Assembly (NCBI RefSeq): GCF_001187535.1
Contig: NZ_LFIO01001412.1
Span: 1-35,785 of the forward strand
Length of the DNA stretch: 35,785 nt
From: Rhizobium ecuadorense
GTDB taxonomy: Bacteria > Pseudomonadota > Alphaproteobacteria > Rhizobiales > Rhizobiaceae
Direction: 5' to 3'
Positions 8,053-15,474 of the stretch are shown piece by piece. The notes beneath the pieces are model-generated. The model was not told where the DNA came from and searched no databases. It saw only the letters and a list, made by a program, of their open reading frames with translations. The position numbers were made by a program, and so were the translations under genes. How positions within the stretch are numbered: the first letter of the stretch is position 1; every line of letters starts with the position of its first letter.

Positions 8053-11006
8053 CCAGCTTCCGTCTTTCCGCCGGCGGCCGCATCGACCGCGCCACGACAC
8101 TCGGCTTCACTTTCGACGGCAAGGCGCTGGAAGGTCATCCGGGCGATACGCTCGCCTCGGCGCTGCTTGCCAATGGCGTCCAGCTCGTCGGCCGCAGCTT
8201 CAAATATCACCGCCCGCGCGGCATCCTGACGGCGGGTGCTGCCGAACCGAACGCGCTGGTGACGACCGGCAGCGGCGGGCGCACCGAACCGAATACGCGG
8301 GCGACGATGATCGAGCTTCATGAGGGGCTGGCGGCCAAGAGCCAGAACCGCTGGCCTTCGCTCGGCTTCGATGTCGGCGCGGTCAACGGCCTGCTCTCGC
8401 CCTTCCTCAGCGCCGGTTTCTACTACAAGACCTTCATGTGGCCGGCGGCCCTGTGGGAAAAGCTCTACGAACCGGTGATCCGCAAGGCGGCGGGCCTCGG
8501 CAGAGCCTCCTACGAGGCCGATCCGGATACTTATGAGAAATGCTGGGCGCATTGCGATCTGCTGGTGATCGGCGCCGGCCCTGCCGGCCTTGCCGCGGCA
8601 CTCACCGCCGGCCGCGCCGGTGCGCGTGTCATCCTCGCCGACGAAGGCCCCGAATTCGGCGGCAGCCTGCTTTCCGAGAGCCGTGCCGTCGAGGGCAAGC
8701 CGGCGGACGCGCTTCTCGGCGAGCTGCTGGCGGAACTCGAGGGGCTGGAAAATGTGCGCCGCCTGCCGCGCATGACCGTGTTCGGCTGGTACGACGACAA
8801 TGTTTTCGGCGCGGTCGAACGCGTGCAGAAGCATGTGGCGCTGCCCGATCCCGAGCGCCCCGTCGAACGGTTGTGGCGCATCGTCGCCCGCCAGGCGATT
8901 CTGGCGACGGGAGCCGAGGAGCGGCCGCTCGTCTTCGGCGGCAACGATATTCCCGGCGTGATGATGGCGGGCGCCATGCGCAGCTATCTCAACCGGCAGG
9001 CGGTGGCGCCAGGTAAAAGCACTGTCGTCTTCACCACCAACGATGCCGGTTACCGCACCGCCGCCGATCTCGAGGCCGCCGGCCTCGCCGTCGCGGCGAT
9101 CGTTGACAGCCGCGCCGATGCGGGCAAGGGCTGGCAGGGCCGCGCCGAAGTGCTGAAGGGCGCCCGGGTAATCGATGCGTTCGGCGGCCAGCGCCTGCGC
9201 GGCGTCAGCGTTGAAAGCACAGGCGGCATTCGCCGCATCGACGCGGATGCGCTGGCCATGTCGGGCGGCTGGAGCCCGATTATCCATCTTGCCTGCCATC
9301 GCGGCGGCAAGCCGCAATGGTCGGACGAGGCCGCGGCGTTTCTGGCGCCGGCCACGCAAGACGGCCTTGCCGTTGCCGGTTCGGCTGTCGGTCTTGAGGA
9401 AATCGCGGCCTGCCTCGGCGATGGCGCCGCAAAGGCGGCCGCCGCCCTGAAGGCGATCGGTTTCGCAGCTGCGGAACCGGCCTTTGATGCTGCGCCGGAA
9501 GCGGTTAGAGGCTCAAAGCCTCTCTGGTCCGTCAAGGGCTCGAAGGGCAAGGCTTTCGTCGACTATCAGAACGACGTGCATCTCAAGGATCTCGGGCTGG
9601 CGGTGCGCGAAGGCTACGGCCATGTCGAGCTTGCCAAGCGTTATACCACCAGCGGCATGGCGACCGACCAGGGCAAGCTTTCCAATATCAACGCCATCGG
9701 CATCCTGGCCGAAGCGCGCGGCGTGTCGCCGGCCGAGGTGGGAACAACGACCTTCCGGCCCTTCTATACGCCGGTCTCCTTCGGCGCTCTGACCGGGGCA
9801 TCGCGCGGCAAGGATTTCCAGCCGGCGCGCAAATCGCCGCTGCATGGCTGGGCTGAGAAGAACGGCGCGGTCTTCGTCGAAACCGGCCTCTGGTACCGTT
9901 CTTCCTGGTTCCCGCGCGCCGGTGAAACGACGTGGCGCGACAGCGTCGACCGCGAAGTGCTGAACATCCGCAAAAATGCCGGTCTCTGTGACGTGTCGAC
10001 CCTCGGCAAGATCGAAATCTTCGGCCGCGATGCCGCGGCCTTCCTCGACCGGATCTATTGCAACGGCTTTGCCAAGCTTGCTCTGGGCAAGGCGCGTTAC
10101 GGCATCATGCTGCGCGAGGACGGCTTCATCTATGACGACGGCACCACCAGCCGCTTCAGTGACGAGCATTTCTTCATGACGACGACGACGGCGCTTGCCG
10201 CAGGCGTGCTCACCCATCTCGAATTCTGCGCCCAGACGCTCTGGCCGGAACTCGATGTCTGCTTCGCCTCCTCGACCGATCAATGGGCGCAGATGGCGGT
10301 CGCCGGGCCGAAATCCCGCGCCATCCTCGCGGAAATCGTCGACGAGGATTTGTCCGATGCGGCCTTCCCGTTCATGAGCGCCCGCAAGGTGTCGCTCTTC
10401 GGCGGCCGCCTCGAAGGGCGGCTCTTCCGGATCTCCTTCTCCGGCGAACTCGCCTACGAGCTGGCCGTGCCGGCCGGTTACGGCGAGAGCGTTGCCGACG
10501 CCGTGATGGCGGCGGGAGAGAAACACGGCATCTGCGCCTACGGCGCCGAAGCGCTCGGTGTCCTGCGCATCGAAAAGGGCCATGTCACCCATGCCGAGAT
10601 CAACGGCACGGTCACCCCGGGCGATCTCGGCTTCGCCCGCATGGTGTCATCGACCAAGCCGGATTTCATCGGCAAGGCGATGCTCGCCCGTGAGGGCCTG
10701 CAGGACCCCGATCGCCCGCGCCTCGTCGGCGTCAAGCCGCTCAATCCGGCAAGCGGCTTCCGCACCGGCTCGCATATCCTTGCCGAAGGCGCTGCGACGA
10801 CGCTGGAAAACGACCAGGGTTACGTTACGTCAAGCGCCTTTTCGCCGACGCTCGGCCATAAGATCGGTCTGGCGCTGGTCAGGCGCGGGCCGGAGCGCAT
10901 CGGTGAAAAGGTGACGGTCTGGAACGGCCTGCACAATGAATTCACCGATGCGGTGCTCTGCCATCCCGTCTTTGTCGATCCTGAAAACGAGAAGCTCCAT
11001 GCCTGA
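8049..11006 (+). CDS. soxA: Sarcosine oxidase alpha subunit / N-methylglutamate dehydrogenase subunit C
   Basis: This 985-residue large subunit has an N-terminal ferredoxin-like domain (FTFDGKALEGHPGDTLASALLANG) lacking cluster cysteines. A dinucleotide-binding domain follows (LLVIGAGPAGLAAALTAGRAG near residue 175; IVARQAILATGAEERPLVFGG; a second Rossmann stretch near 325). The C-terminal aminomethyltransferase (GcvT-like) domain runs from about residue 600 to the end, with ETTWRDSVDREVLNIRKNAG and YGAEALGVLRIEKGHVTHAEING. The last domain binds tetrahydrofolate and converts the released methyl group to methylene-tetrahydrofolate, which agrees with purU nearby. The length is normal. It overlaps soxD by 4 bases and soxG by 8. 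Confidence 0.92.
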   Translation: MTSFRLSAGGRIDRATTLGFTFDGKALEGHPGDTLASALLANGVQLVGRSFKYHRPRGILTAGAAEPNALVTTGSGGRTEPNTRATMIELHEGLAAKSQNRWPSLGFDVGAVNGLLSPFLSAGFYYKTFMWPAALWEKLYEPVIRKAAGLGRASYEADPDTYEKCWAHCDLLVIGAGPAGLAAALTAGRAGARVILADEGPEFGGSLLSESRAVEGKPADALLGELLAELEGLENVRRLPRMTVFGWYDDNVFGAVERVQKHVALPDPERPVERLWRIVARQAILATGAEERPLVFGGNDIPGVMMAGAMRSYLNRQAVAPGKSTVVFTTNDAGYRTAADLEAAGLAVAAIVDSRADAGKGWQGRAEVLKGARVIDAFGGQRLRGVSVESTGGIRRIDADALAMSGGWSPIIHLACHRGGKPQWSDEAAAFLAPATQDGLAVAGSAVGLEEIAACLGDGAAKAAAALKAIGFAAAEPAFDAAPEAVRGSKPLWSVKGSKGKAFVDYQNDVHLKDLGLAVREGYGHVELAKRYTTSGMATDQGKLSNINAIGILAEARGVSPAEVGTTTFRPFYTPVSFGALTGASRGKDFQPARKSPLHGWAEKNGAVFVETGLWYRSSWFPRAGETTWRDSVDREVLNIRKNAGLCDVSTLGKIEIFGRDAAAFLDRIYCNGFAKLALGKARYGIMLREDGFIYDDGTTSRFSDEHFFMTTTTALAAGVLTHLEFCAQTLWPELDVCFASSTDQWAQMAVAGPKSRAILAEIVDEDLSDAAFPFMSARKVSLFGGRLEGRLFRISFSGELAYELAVPAGYGESVADAVMAAGEKHGICAYGAEALGVLRIEKGHVTHAEINGTVTPGDLGFARMVSSTKPDFIGKAMLAREGLQDPDRPRLVGVKPLNPASGFRTGSHILAEGAATTLENDQGYVTSSAFSPTLGHKIGLALVRRGPERIGEKVTVWNGLHNEFTDAVLCHPVFVDPENEKLHA

Positions 11007-11544
11007 TCTTCCCCAGCACAGACCGGTTCTCGCCGGTGCTAGATACAGCGGCATGGCAGCGGCCGGCCTCCGGCTGGAAGCCTTGCCGGAAGGCCATCTG
11101 CTGCACGTGCTCGGCACGATCGAGCCGGCCGCACTTGCCGCCGAACTGGCGAAGATAGGTCTTGCGAACAGTTCGATCCGCAAGGCTGGCTTCCGCCAAT
11201 GGTTCGTCGCCGGCGACGCGCCGCTAGCGCCCACCGGTCTCGAGGCCCTAGCGGCAGCGCTTGCGGGAAAAGCCTTCGTCATGGACCAGAGCCACGGACG
11301 TGTCCGCATCGGCATTTCCGGCCGATATTCGCGGCTGCTGCTTGCAAAGGGCACCGCCGTCGATCTCGATCCGGCCGTGTTTGCCGAGGGCAGTTCGGCG
11401 ATGACGATGGTCGGTCATCTCTCCGTCCAGATCGTCCGCACCGGCGACGACAGCTTCGAGCTGACGGTCCTGCGCAGCTTCGCCGAAAGCCTCTGGCACG
11501 AACTCAGCCATATGGCGGCGAGCGCCGAAAGGGATGGCGCATAA
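10999..11544 (+). CDS. soxG: Sarcosine oxidase gamma subunit
   Basis: This 181-residue subunit starts MPDLPQHRPVLAGARYSGMA and overlaps the end of soxA by 8 bases. The conserved parts are VLGTIEPAALAAELAKIGL-like packing helices, ISGRYSRLLLAKGTAVDLDPAVF, and a C-terminal beta region ending FAESLWHELSHMA. It belongs to the SoxG family, related to the YgfZ/GcvT fold. It stabilises the tetramer and has no known catalytic residues. It is the last gene of the sox operon, and the next gene, rtcR, is convergent. Confidence 0.87.
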   Translation: MPDLPQHRPVLAGARYSGMAAAGLRLEALPEGHLLHVLGTIEPAALAAELAKIGLANSSIRKAGFRQWFVAGDAPLAPTGLEALAAALAGKAFVMDQSHGRVRIGISGRYSRLLLAKGTAVDLDPAVFAEGSSAMTMVGHLSVQIVRTGDDSFELTVLRSFAESLWHELSHMAASAERDGA

Positions 11545-11545
11545 A

Positions 11546-11624
11546 GGCTATCGTGCCGGCAACCGCCAATGGTTTGTCCCGTGAACGGAAAGCGATGATT
11601 GGCATTCATGTCCGGCACATAGCC
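11546..11624. terminator. Long imperfect inverted repeat between convergent soxG and rtcR
   Basis: GGCTATCGTGCCGG (11546-11559) pairs with CCGGCACATAGCC (11612-11624) apart from one bulged C. Inside it, GCCAAT (11564-11569) pairs with ATTGGC (11598-11603), giving a hairpin about 79 bases long. It fills the gap between two convergent genes, so a bidirectional transcription stop is the simplest reading. No strong T-run follows on either strand. Confidence 0.4.
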
Positions 11625-11625
11625 C

Positions 11626-13233
11626 TTATCCCGTTTTCTTGATGTCCTCGAATCTGAGGCCGAAGCGCGCGAGATATTTGCTCAGGCGATCGGCGTCGTT
11701 GCTGCTCTTTTTCTCCAGTCGCGACATCGCAAACAGGGCTCTGCCCGCAGCACTTGCCGTGGCGTGTTGACGGCAGGTATGAAGAACGGTGGCAAGCTGG
11801 GCTGTGTCGAAGCGATCGAGGCGAGCGGCCGTCTCCGCACCCAGCACTTCTTCAATGATCAGATCCACCCTGCCCTCGTCACTCGAACTGCACCAAAACG
11901 CATTCAGCCGTCGGACTTCATCATCGACGACGTCAGTCGTGATGCGCCCATGCGGCGCGAGGGTCGCCATGCGGGTCACCGAAGCCGACAGGTCACGAAA
12001 ATTGGCACTCCAGACGGCTAGCGGGCCAGTTGCGAAAGTAAGATAGCGTTCCCGTGCTTCCTTGTTGAAAGTCACATTTTCGCCTTCTCGTTCCAGATAA
12101 CGCCTGAGCTCGAAGTCGAGATTGGGCTCTATGTCCTCCTTGCGATCGCGCAGGGCCGGCAGCTGGAACGTCCAGAGGTTCAGGCGGGCATAGAGATCTT
12201 CGCGGAACCTGCCTTTGCGGACATCCTCGCCAAGATCGCGATTGGTGCCGGCAAGCAGCTGAAAGTCCGCGGAGGCCTCCCGATCAGCGCCCACGGGCAG
12301 GAACTTCTTTTCCTCGATCGCGCGCAGGCACATGGCCTGTTCGTCGAGGCCGAGTTCGCCGATCTCGTCGAGAAACAGCACGCCTTTGTCGGCGGACTTG
12401 AGCAAGCCGGCACGCTCGCCGGCAGCGCCGGTAAACGCGCCTTTCACATGGCCGAACAGGGTGGACATGGCCTGGTCGCCGCGCAGGGTCGCGCAGTTCA
12501 CCTCGATGAACGGACCACTGACCTTGCGCTGGCTCTTCTTCAGCTCGTAGATCCTGCGGGCGAGTTGCGATTTGCCGGCACCGGTCGGCCCGGTCAGCAG
12601 AACAGGCGCGGTCGAGCGGATCACCACCCTCTCGATCTCGTCGATCATTTTGTTGAAGGCGGCGCTGCGGGTCGAAATCCCCGACTTCAGGAAGGAGGCG
12701 GCGTCTTCGCGCTCGGAGGCGAAGCGCTTGGCGATTTCGTCATAACGGGACAGGTCGAGGTCGATGATCCGATGCGTGCCGGCGAAATCCTGCTCCGGCT
12801 CCCGGTCGCGCGGCGGCGAGAGCTGCAGCAACTGGCCGGGAATGATGCGGGCTTCGGTCAGCAGGAACCAGCAGATCTGTGCCACATGGGTGCCGGTGGT
12901 GATGTTGACGAGATAGTCTTCCGTCTCGGGGTCGAAGTTGTAGTTGCGGGCAAAGTCCCTGAGGTGCGTGTAGACCTCCGAGAAATCCCAGGGATCCCGG
13001 AAGTTGATGACATTGCTCCGCACCTCCGTTGCCGGCGCCACGGTTTCGATGTCGGCAACGATACGGTGACAGAGAGCTTGCGAGTGGTTGTCGTGGATCA
13101 GCTCCAGCCGGTCGATGAACAGGCCCGGCTGCTGGCAGAGCGCGACATTGGGCCGCCAGCGGCTCCAGCGATTTTCCCATTTCCCTGCATCCAGGGTGGT
13201 TCCCAATATGCTGATGGCAACGCGGCGTTTCAT
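11626..13233 (-). CDS. rtcR: RtcR, sigma-54-dependent activator of the RNA-repair operon
   Basis: This 535-residue enhancer-binding protein has an N-terminal CARF sensor at about residues 1-165 (KRRVAISILGTTLD at the start, VNITTGTHVAQICWFLLTEA at 109-128). An AAA+ sigma-54 contact domain spans about 185-420, with Walker A GPTGAGKS at 215-222, the sigma-54 loop GAFTGA at 265-270 and Walker B VLFLDEIGEL at 285-294. A C-terminal DNA-binding helical region follows from about 475. In Escherichia coli and Salmonella RtcR responds to RNA damage products and switches on rtcBA or rsr-Y RNA-rtcBA. It is divergent from rsr, with a sigma-54-like promoter in the spacer. Confidence 0.95.
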   Translation of the reverse strand: MKRRVAISILGTTLDAGKWENRWSRWRPNVALCQQPGLFIDRLELIHDNHSQALCHRIVADIETVAPATEVRSNVINFRDPWDFSEVYTHLRDFARNYNFDPETEDYLVNITTGTHVAQICWFLLTEARIIPGQLLQLSPPRDREPEQDFAGTHRIIDLDLSRYDEIAKRFASEREDAASFLKSGISTRSAAFNKMIDEIERVVIRSTAPVLLTGPTGAGKSQLARRIYELKKSQRKVSGPFIEVNCATLRGDQAMSTLFGHVKGAFTGAAGERAGLLKSADKGVLFLDEIGELGLDEQAMCLRAIEEKKFLPVGADREASADFQLLAGTNRDLGEDVRKGRFREDLYARLNLWTFQLPALRDRKEDIEPNLDFELRRYLEREGENVTFNKEARERYLTFATGPLAVWSANFRDLSASVTRMATLAPHGRITTDVVDDEVRRLNAFWCSSSDEGRVDLIIEEVLGAETAARLDRFDTAQLATVLHTCRQHATASAAGRALFAMSRLEKKSSNDADRLSKYLARFGLRFEDIKKTG

Positions 13234-13392
13234 ATCTTATCCAAAATTATAAATCTATATAGCTTAAGATAATATAATCGGGATACCGATTTTCGCAATT
13301 CATCATTTCGCGTAAAGGCTCATAAAAATTTAGTATTTAGAAACAGATAGATAAAAGAAAAATGCAGGTGGGATGTGTTCTTTTCTTCAAAC
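13234..13392. promoter_or_regulatory. A+T-rich rtcR-rsr spacer with inverted repeats, candidate RtcR site
   Basis: The spacer is strikingly A+T-rich against its GC-rich flanks. TATCTTA (13233-13239) and TAAGATA (13265-13271) form an inverted repeat with 25 bases between the arms. ATCGG-GATA-CCGAT (13277-13290) is a perfect 5+4+5 palindrome about 105 bases upstream of the sigma-54-like promoter, a usual distance for an activator site. Either could be an RtcR-binding element. The rtcR promoter must also lie here. Confidence 0.4.
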
Positions 13393-13407
13393 TGGCACGC
13401 GTCTTGA
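13393..13407 (+). promoter_or_regulatory. Sigma-54 (-24/-12) promoter of rsr-Y RNA-rtcB
   Basis: TGGCACG-CGTC-TTGA matches the sigma-54 consensus TGGCACG-N4-TTGC except for the last base, with exact spacing. It lies 36 bases upstream of the rsr ATG, which is followed back to an AGAGGGG ribosome binding site. The sigma-54 activator RtcR is encoded next door and reads away from it, as in known rtc operons. Confidence 0.8.
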
Positions 13408-13443
13408 AATGTATCTGGCACGAACCACACAAGAGGGGCTGTC

Positions 13444-15000
13444 ATGGTCAACAAGGCGATCTTCAAAACCTACCTCGGGAAACTGCTCCCGGGAGCGGAT
13501 ACAAAAAATCATGAAGCGGCCCCGGCCTACCAGCTGACGCCGCGCGAGGCGCTGGCGCAATATGCCGTGACCGGCACCTTCAACGGCACCTTCTATGCTG
13601 AAGGAGCCGAGCAGCTTGACGCGGTAAAAACGCTTGCCCTTCAGGTCGAGCCGGAATTTCTCGCCAAGGTGGCTGTTTACGCCGCTGAAAAGGGTCACAT
13701 GAAGGACATGCCGGTGACGCTGCTCGCCGTGCTCTCCGGCCTTCAGAGCGAGGCCTTTGCCCGTGCATTCCCGCGGGTGGTGAAGAGCGGCAAGATGCTG
13801 CGTGGCTTCGTGCAGGTCATGCGCTCCGGCGCCGCGGGGCGCAAGTCGCTCGGCACACGTCCGAAGAAGGTGGTGCAGGCGTGGCTCGAACGGGCCGGCA
13901 CCGAGCAGATCCTGCGTGCGATGGTCGGAAACGATCCTTCGCTCGCCGACGTCATCCGCATGGTGCATCCGAAGCCGGCTACCGAGGAGCGCAAGGCGCT
14001 TTATGCCTGGGCGATCGGCAAGCCGCACGACTATGCGGCACTGCCGGAGCTCGTCAAGGCATTGGAAGCGTTCCGACGTGACCAGACGGTGCCAGTGCCT
14101 GATGTCCCGTTCCAGATGCTGACCTCGCTGCCGCTGACGCGGGAGCATTGGGTCGAGATCGCCCGCAAGGGTGGCTGGCAGATGGTGCGGCAGAACCTCA
14201 ACACCTTTGCACGCAACGGCGTGTTCGAGGTCGAGGGTTTTGCCGAGGCGCTGGCGGCGCGGCTTGCCGATCCGGAGGAAATCCGCAAGGCAAAGGTCTT
14301 CCCCTATCAGTTGATGACGGCGTGGAAGATGGTCGATGGCCAAGTTCCGGATGTCGTGCGGGATGCGCTTCAGGACGCGATGGATATCGCCATCGCCAAT
14401 GTGCCTTCCCTGGTGGGCAATGTGGTGCTCTGCCCCGACGTGTCGGGTTCCATGGGCTCGCCCGTGACCGGCTACCGGAAGGGCGCGACGTCCTCGGTCC
14501 GTTGCATCGACGTCGCCGGTCTGATGGCTGCGGCGTTCCTGCAGCGCAACCCGAAGGCGCGGGTGCTGCCGTTCGAGAATGACGTGGTGCGCGTCAGCCT
14601 CAACAAGCGGGATTCGGTGATGACCAATGCCGGTAAGCTGGCGAAAATCGGCGGCGGCGGAACCAACTGCTCCGCACCGCTGAAGATGTTGGCAAACGAG
14701 AGGGCCAAGGTCGATCTGGTGGTATTCATCTCGGACAATGAGTCCTGGGTGGATGCGCGTGGCAGCGGCCAGCCGACGGCGGTGATGACGGAATGGGCCA
14801 GGATCAAGCGGGTCAACCCGGCTGCAAAGCTGGTTTGCCTCGACATCCAGCCCCACGCCACGACGCAGGCGCCGACGCGGGAAGACGTGCTCAACATCGG
14901 TGGCTTCTCGGATGCCGTCTACGGGGTGATCACGGCTTTCGCGGCCAACAGCAAAGGAGCGGATGGCTGGGTGAAAGCCATCGAGGCAATCGAGCTCTGA
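13444..15000 (+). CDS. rsr: Ro60-family RNA-binding protein Rsr (TROVE + vWA domains)
   Basis: This 518-residue protein is close in length to Deinococcus Rsr and human Ro60. The N-terminal TROVE domain (about residues 20-310) is the helical-repeat ring that binds Y RNA on its outside and misfolded RNA ends in its centre. Recognisable parts are LTPREALAQYAVTGTFNGTFY near 31 and MPVTLLAVLSGLQSEAFARA near 89. The C-terminal von Willebrand A domain (from about 325) has a full MIDAS: DVSGS at 332-336, GGGGTN at 403-408 and SDNESWVD at 430-437. It is the first gene after the sigma-54 promoter, and five Y RNAs follow it directly. Confidence 0.95.
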   Translation: MVNKAIFKTYLGKLLPGADTKNHEAAPAYQLTPREALAQYAVTGTFNGTFYAEGAEQLDAVKTLALQVEPEFLAKVAVYAAEKGHMKDMPVTLLAVLSGLQSEAFARAFPRVVKSGKMLRGFVQVMRSGAAGRKSLGTRPKKVVQAWLERAGTEQILRAMVGNDPSLADVIRMVHPKPATEERKALYAWAIGKPHDYAALPELVKALEAFRRDQTVPVPDVPFQMLTSLPLTREHWVEIARKGGWQMVRQNLNTFARNGVFEVEGFAEALAARLADPEEIRKAKVFPYQLMTAWKMVDGQVPDVVRDALQDAMDIAIANVPSLVGNVVLCPDVSGSMGSPVTGYRKGATSSVRCIDVAGLMAAAFLQRNPKARVLPFENDVVRVSLNKRDSVMTNAGKLAKIGGGGTNCSAPLKMLANERAKVDLVVFISDNESWVDARGSGQPTAVMTEWARIKRVNPAAKLVCLDIQPHATTQAPTREDVLNIGGFSDAVYGVITAFAANSKGADGWVKAIEAIEL

Positions 15001-15024
15001 CGGGCTCACAGGAAGCAATATCTT

Positions 15025-15045
15025 CGCGCCGCCGTGAACGGCGCG
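15025..15045 (+). other. 7-bp hairpin between rsr and Y RNA 1
   Basis: CGCGCCG (15025-15031) pairs perfectly with CGGCGCG (15039-15045) around a CCGTGAA loop, starting 24 bases after the rsr stop. No T-run follows, so a full stop is unlikely. It could slow transcription, protect the rsr 3' end after processing, or mark a processing boundary before Y RNA 1. Confidence 0.5.
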
Positions 15046-15049
15046 GGAG

Positions 15050-15184
15050 CCGTGACGAATGCCGGATGAAACTACAGATCGTTAATCTCCTGGTCGCGGG
15101 TTCGAATCCCGTCGGGTCCTCCAGTTCATGGACCCGTAGCTCAGCGGATAGAGCAGGACGTTTCACCACACCTTGTCGTCACGG
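15050..15184 (+). ncRNA. Y RNA 1, permuted tRNA-like (YrlA type)
   Basis: CCGTGACGA (15050-15058) pairs perfectly over 9 bp with TCGTCACGG (15176-15184) and closes the RNA. The Ro-site bases GACGAATG (from 15055) and ACTACAG (15071-15077) are on the 5' side, with CTTG (15172-15175) on the 3' side. Inside, in permuted order, are a T-arm (GCGGG-TTCGAAT-CCCGT, 15096-15112), an acceptor-like stem CGGGTCC/GGACCCG (15113-15119 with 15130-15136, 7 of 7 pairs) closed by a 10-base loop beginning TCCA, then TA and a D-arm with GCTC/GAGC (15139-15142 with 15151-15154). The anticodon-arm position leads into the Ro-binding stem. The 3'-half sequence resembles an arginine tRNA. The family assignment rests on published YrlA RNAs beside rsr; the exact ends are inferred. 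Confidence 0.9.
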
Positions 15185-15197
15185 ACATATGGAATGA

Positions 15198-15309
15198 CAT
15201 GGCGAATGCATGGAGAACTACATCTGTGTCGCGAGTTCGATTCTCGCCAGGGCCTAGTCCTGTAGCTCAGTTGGTAGAGCAAGCTGTTCCCCGGACACTT
15301 GTCGCCATG
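15198..15309 (+). ncRNA. Y RNA 2, permuted tRNA-like (YrlA type)
   Basis: The terminal stem is CATGGCGA (15198-15205) with TCGCCATG (15302-15309), 8 of 8 pairs. The Ro-site bases are GGCGAATG and ACTACAT (15217-15223) on the 5' side and CTTG before the 3' strand. The tRNA-like part has a T-arm GCGAG-TTCGATT-CTCGC (15231-15247) with a perfect 5-bp stem. A shortened acceptor hairpin CAGGG/TCCTG (15248-15252 with 15258-15262) has a CCTAG loop. The D-arm is GCTCAGTTGGTAGAGC (15265-15280). The bases after the D-arm (AGCTG) pair 4 of 5 with CATCT before the T-arm, as an anticodon stem would. It starts 13 bases after Y RNA 1 ends. Confidence 0.9.
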
Positions 15310-15316
15310 ACGAAGA

Positions 15317-15448
15317 TTGCAGCGGCGAATGCCGGACGGAACTACAGCCTCCAAGTTGGATGGTCTGGCAGGTTCGACTCCTCCTGGGCATACGCTCTCT
15401 GGCACGAGCGGGGCCATCCGGTTTTGTCCACCCTCGTCGCCGCTGCAA
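15317..15448 (+). ncRNA. Y RNA 3, tRNA-like without acceptor stem
   Basis: This has the longest terminal stem of the set: TTGCAGCGGCGA (15317-15328) with TCGCCGCTGCAA (15437-15448), 12 of 12 pairs. The Ro-site bases are GGCGAATG, ACTACAG (15341-15347) and CTCG before the 3' strand. An anticodon-stem equivalent, TTGGATGG (15356-15363) with CCATCCGG (15414-15421), gives 8 pairs including two G-T. The T-arm GCAGG-TTCGACT-CCTCC (15368-15384) has one mismatch, and the D-arm stem CGCTC/GAGCG (15393-15397 with 15406-15410) is perfect. Only 8 bases separate T-arm and D-arm, so the acceptor helix is missing. Confidence 0.88.
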
Positions 15449-15474
15449 GCTCCTGCCACGCAGGAACGGACTAC

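Noticed and set aside
13416..13422. A second TGGCACG just downstream of the sigma-54 promoter
   Set aside because: No TTGC-like -12 element follows at the required spacing.
15130..15254. A tRNA gene split by a ~60-base insert at the anticodon (GGACCCGTAGCTCAGCGG ... GTTCGATTCTCGCCAGGGCC)
   Set aside because: The acceptor strands match only 5 of 7 in this reading, and there is no anticodon arm. Pairing with the neighbouring half is better, and the covarying Ro stems define other boundaries.
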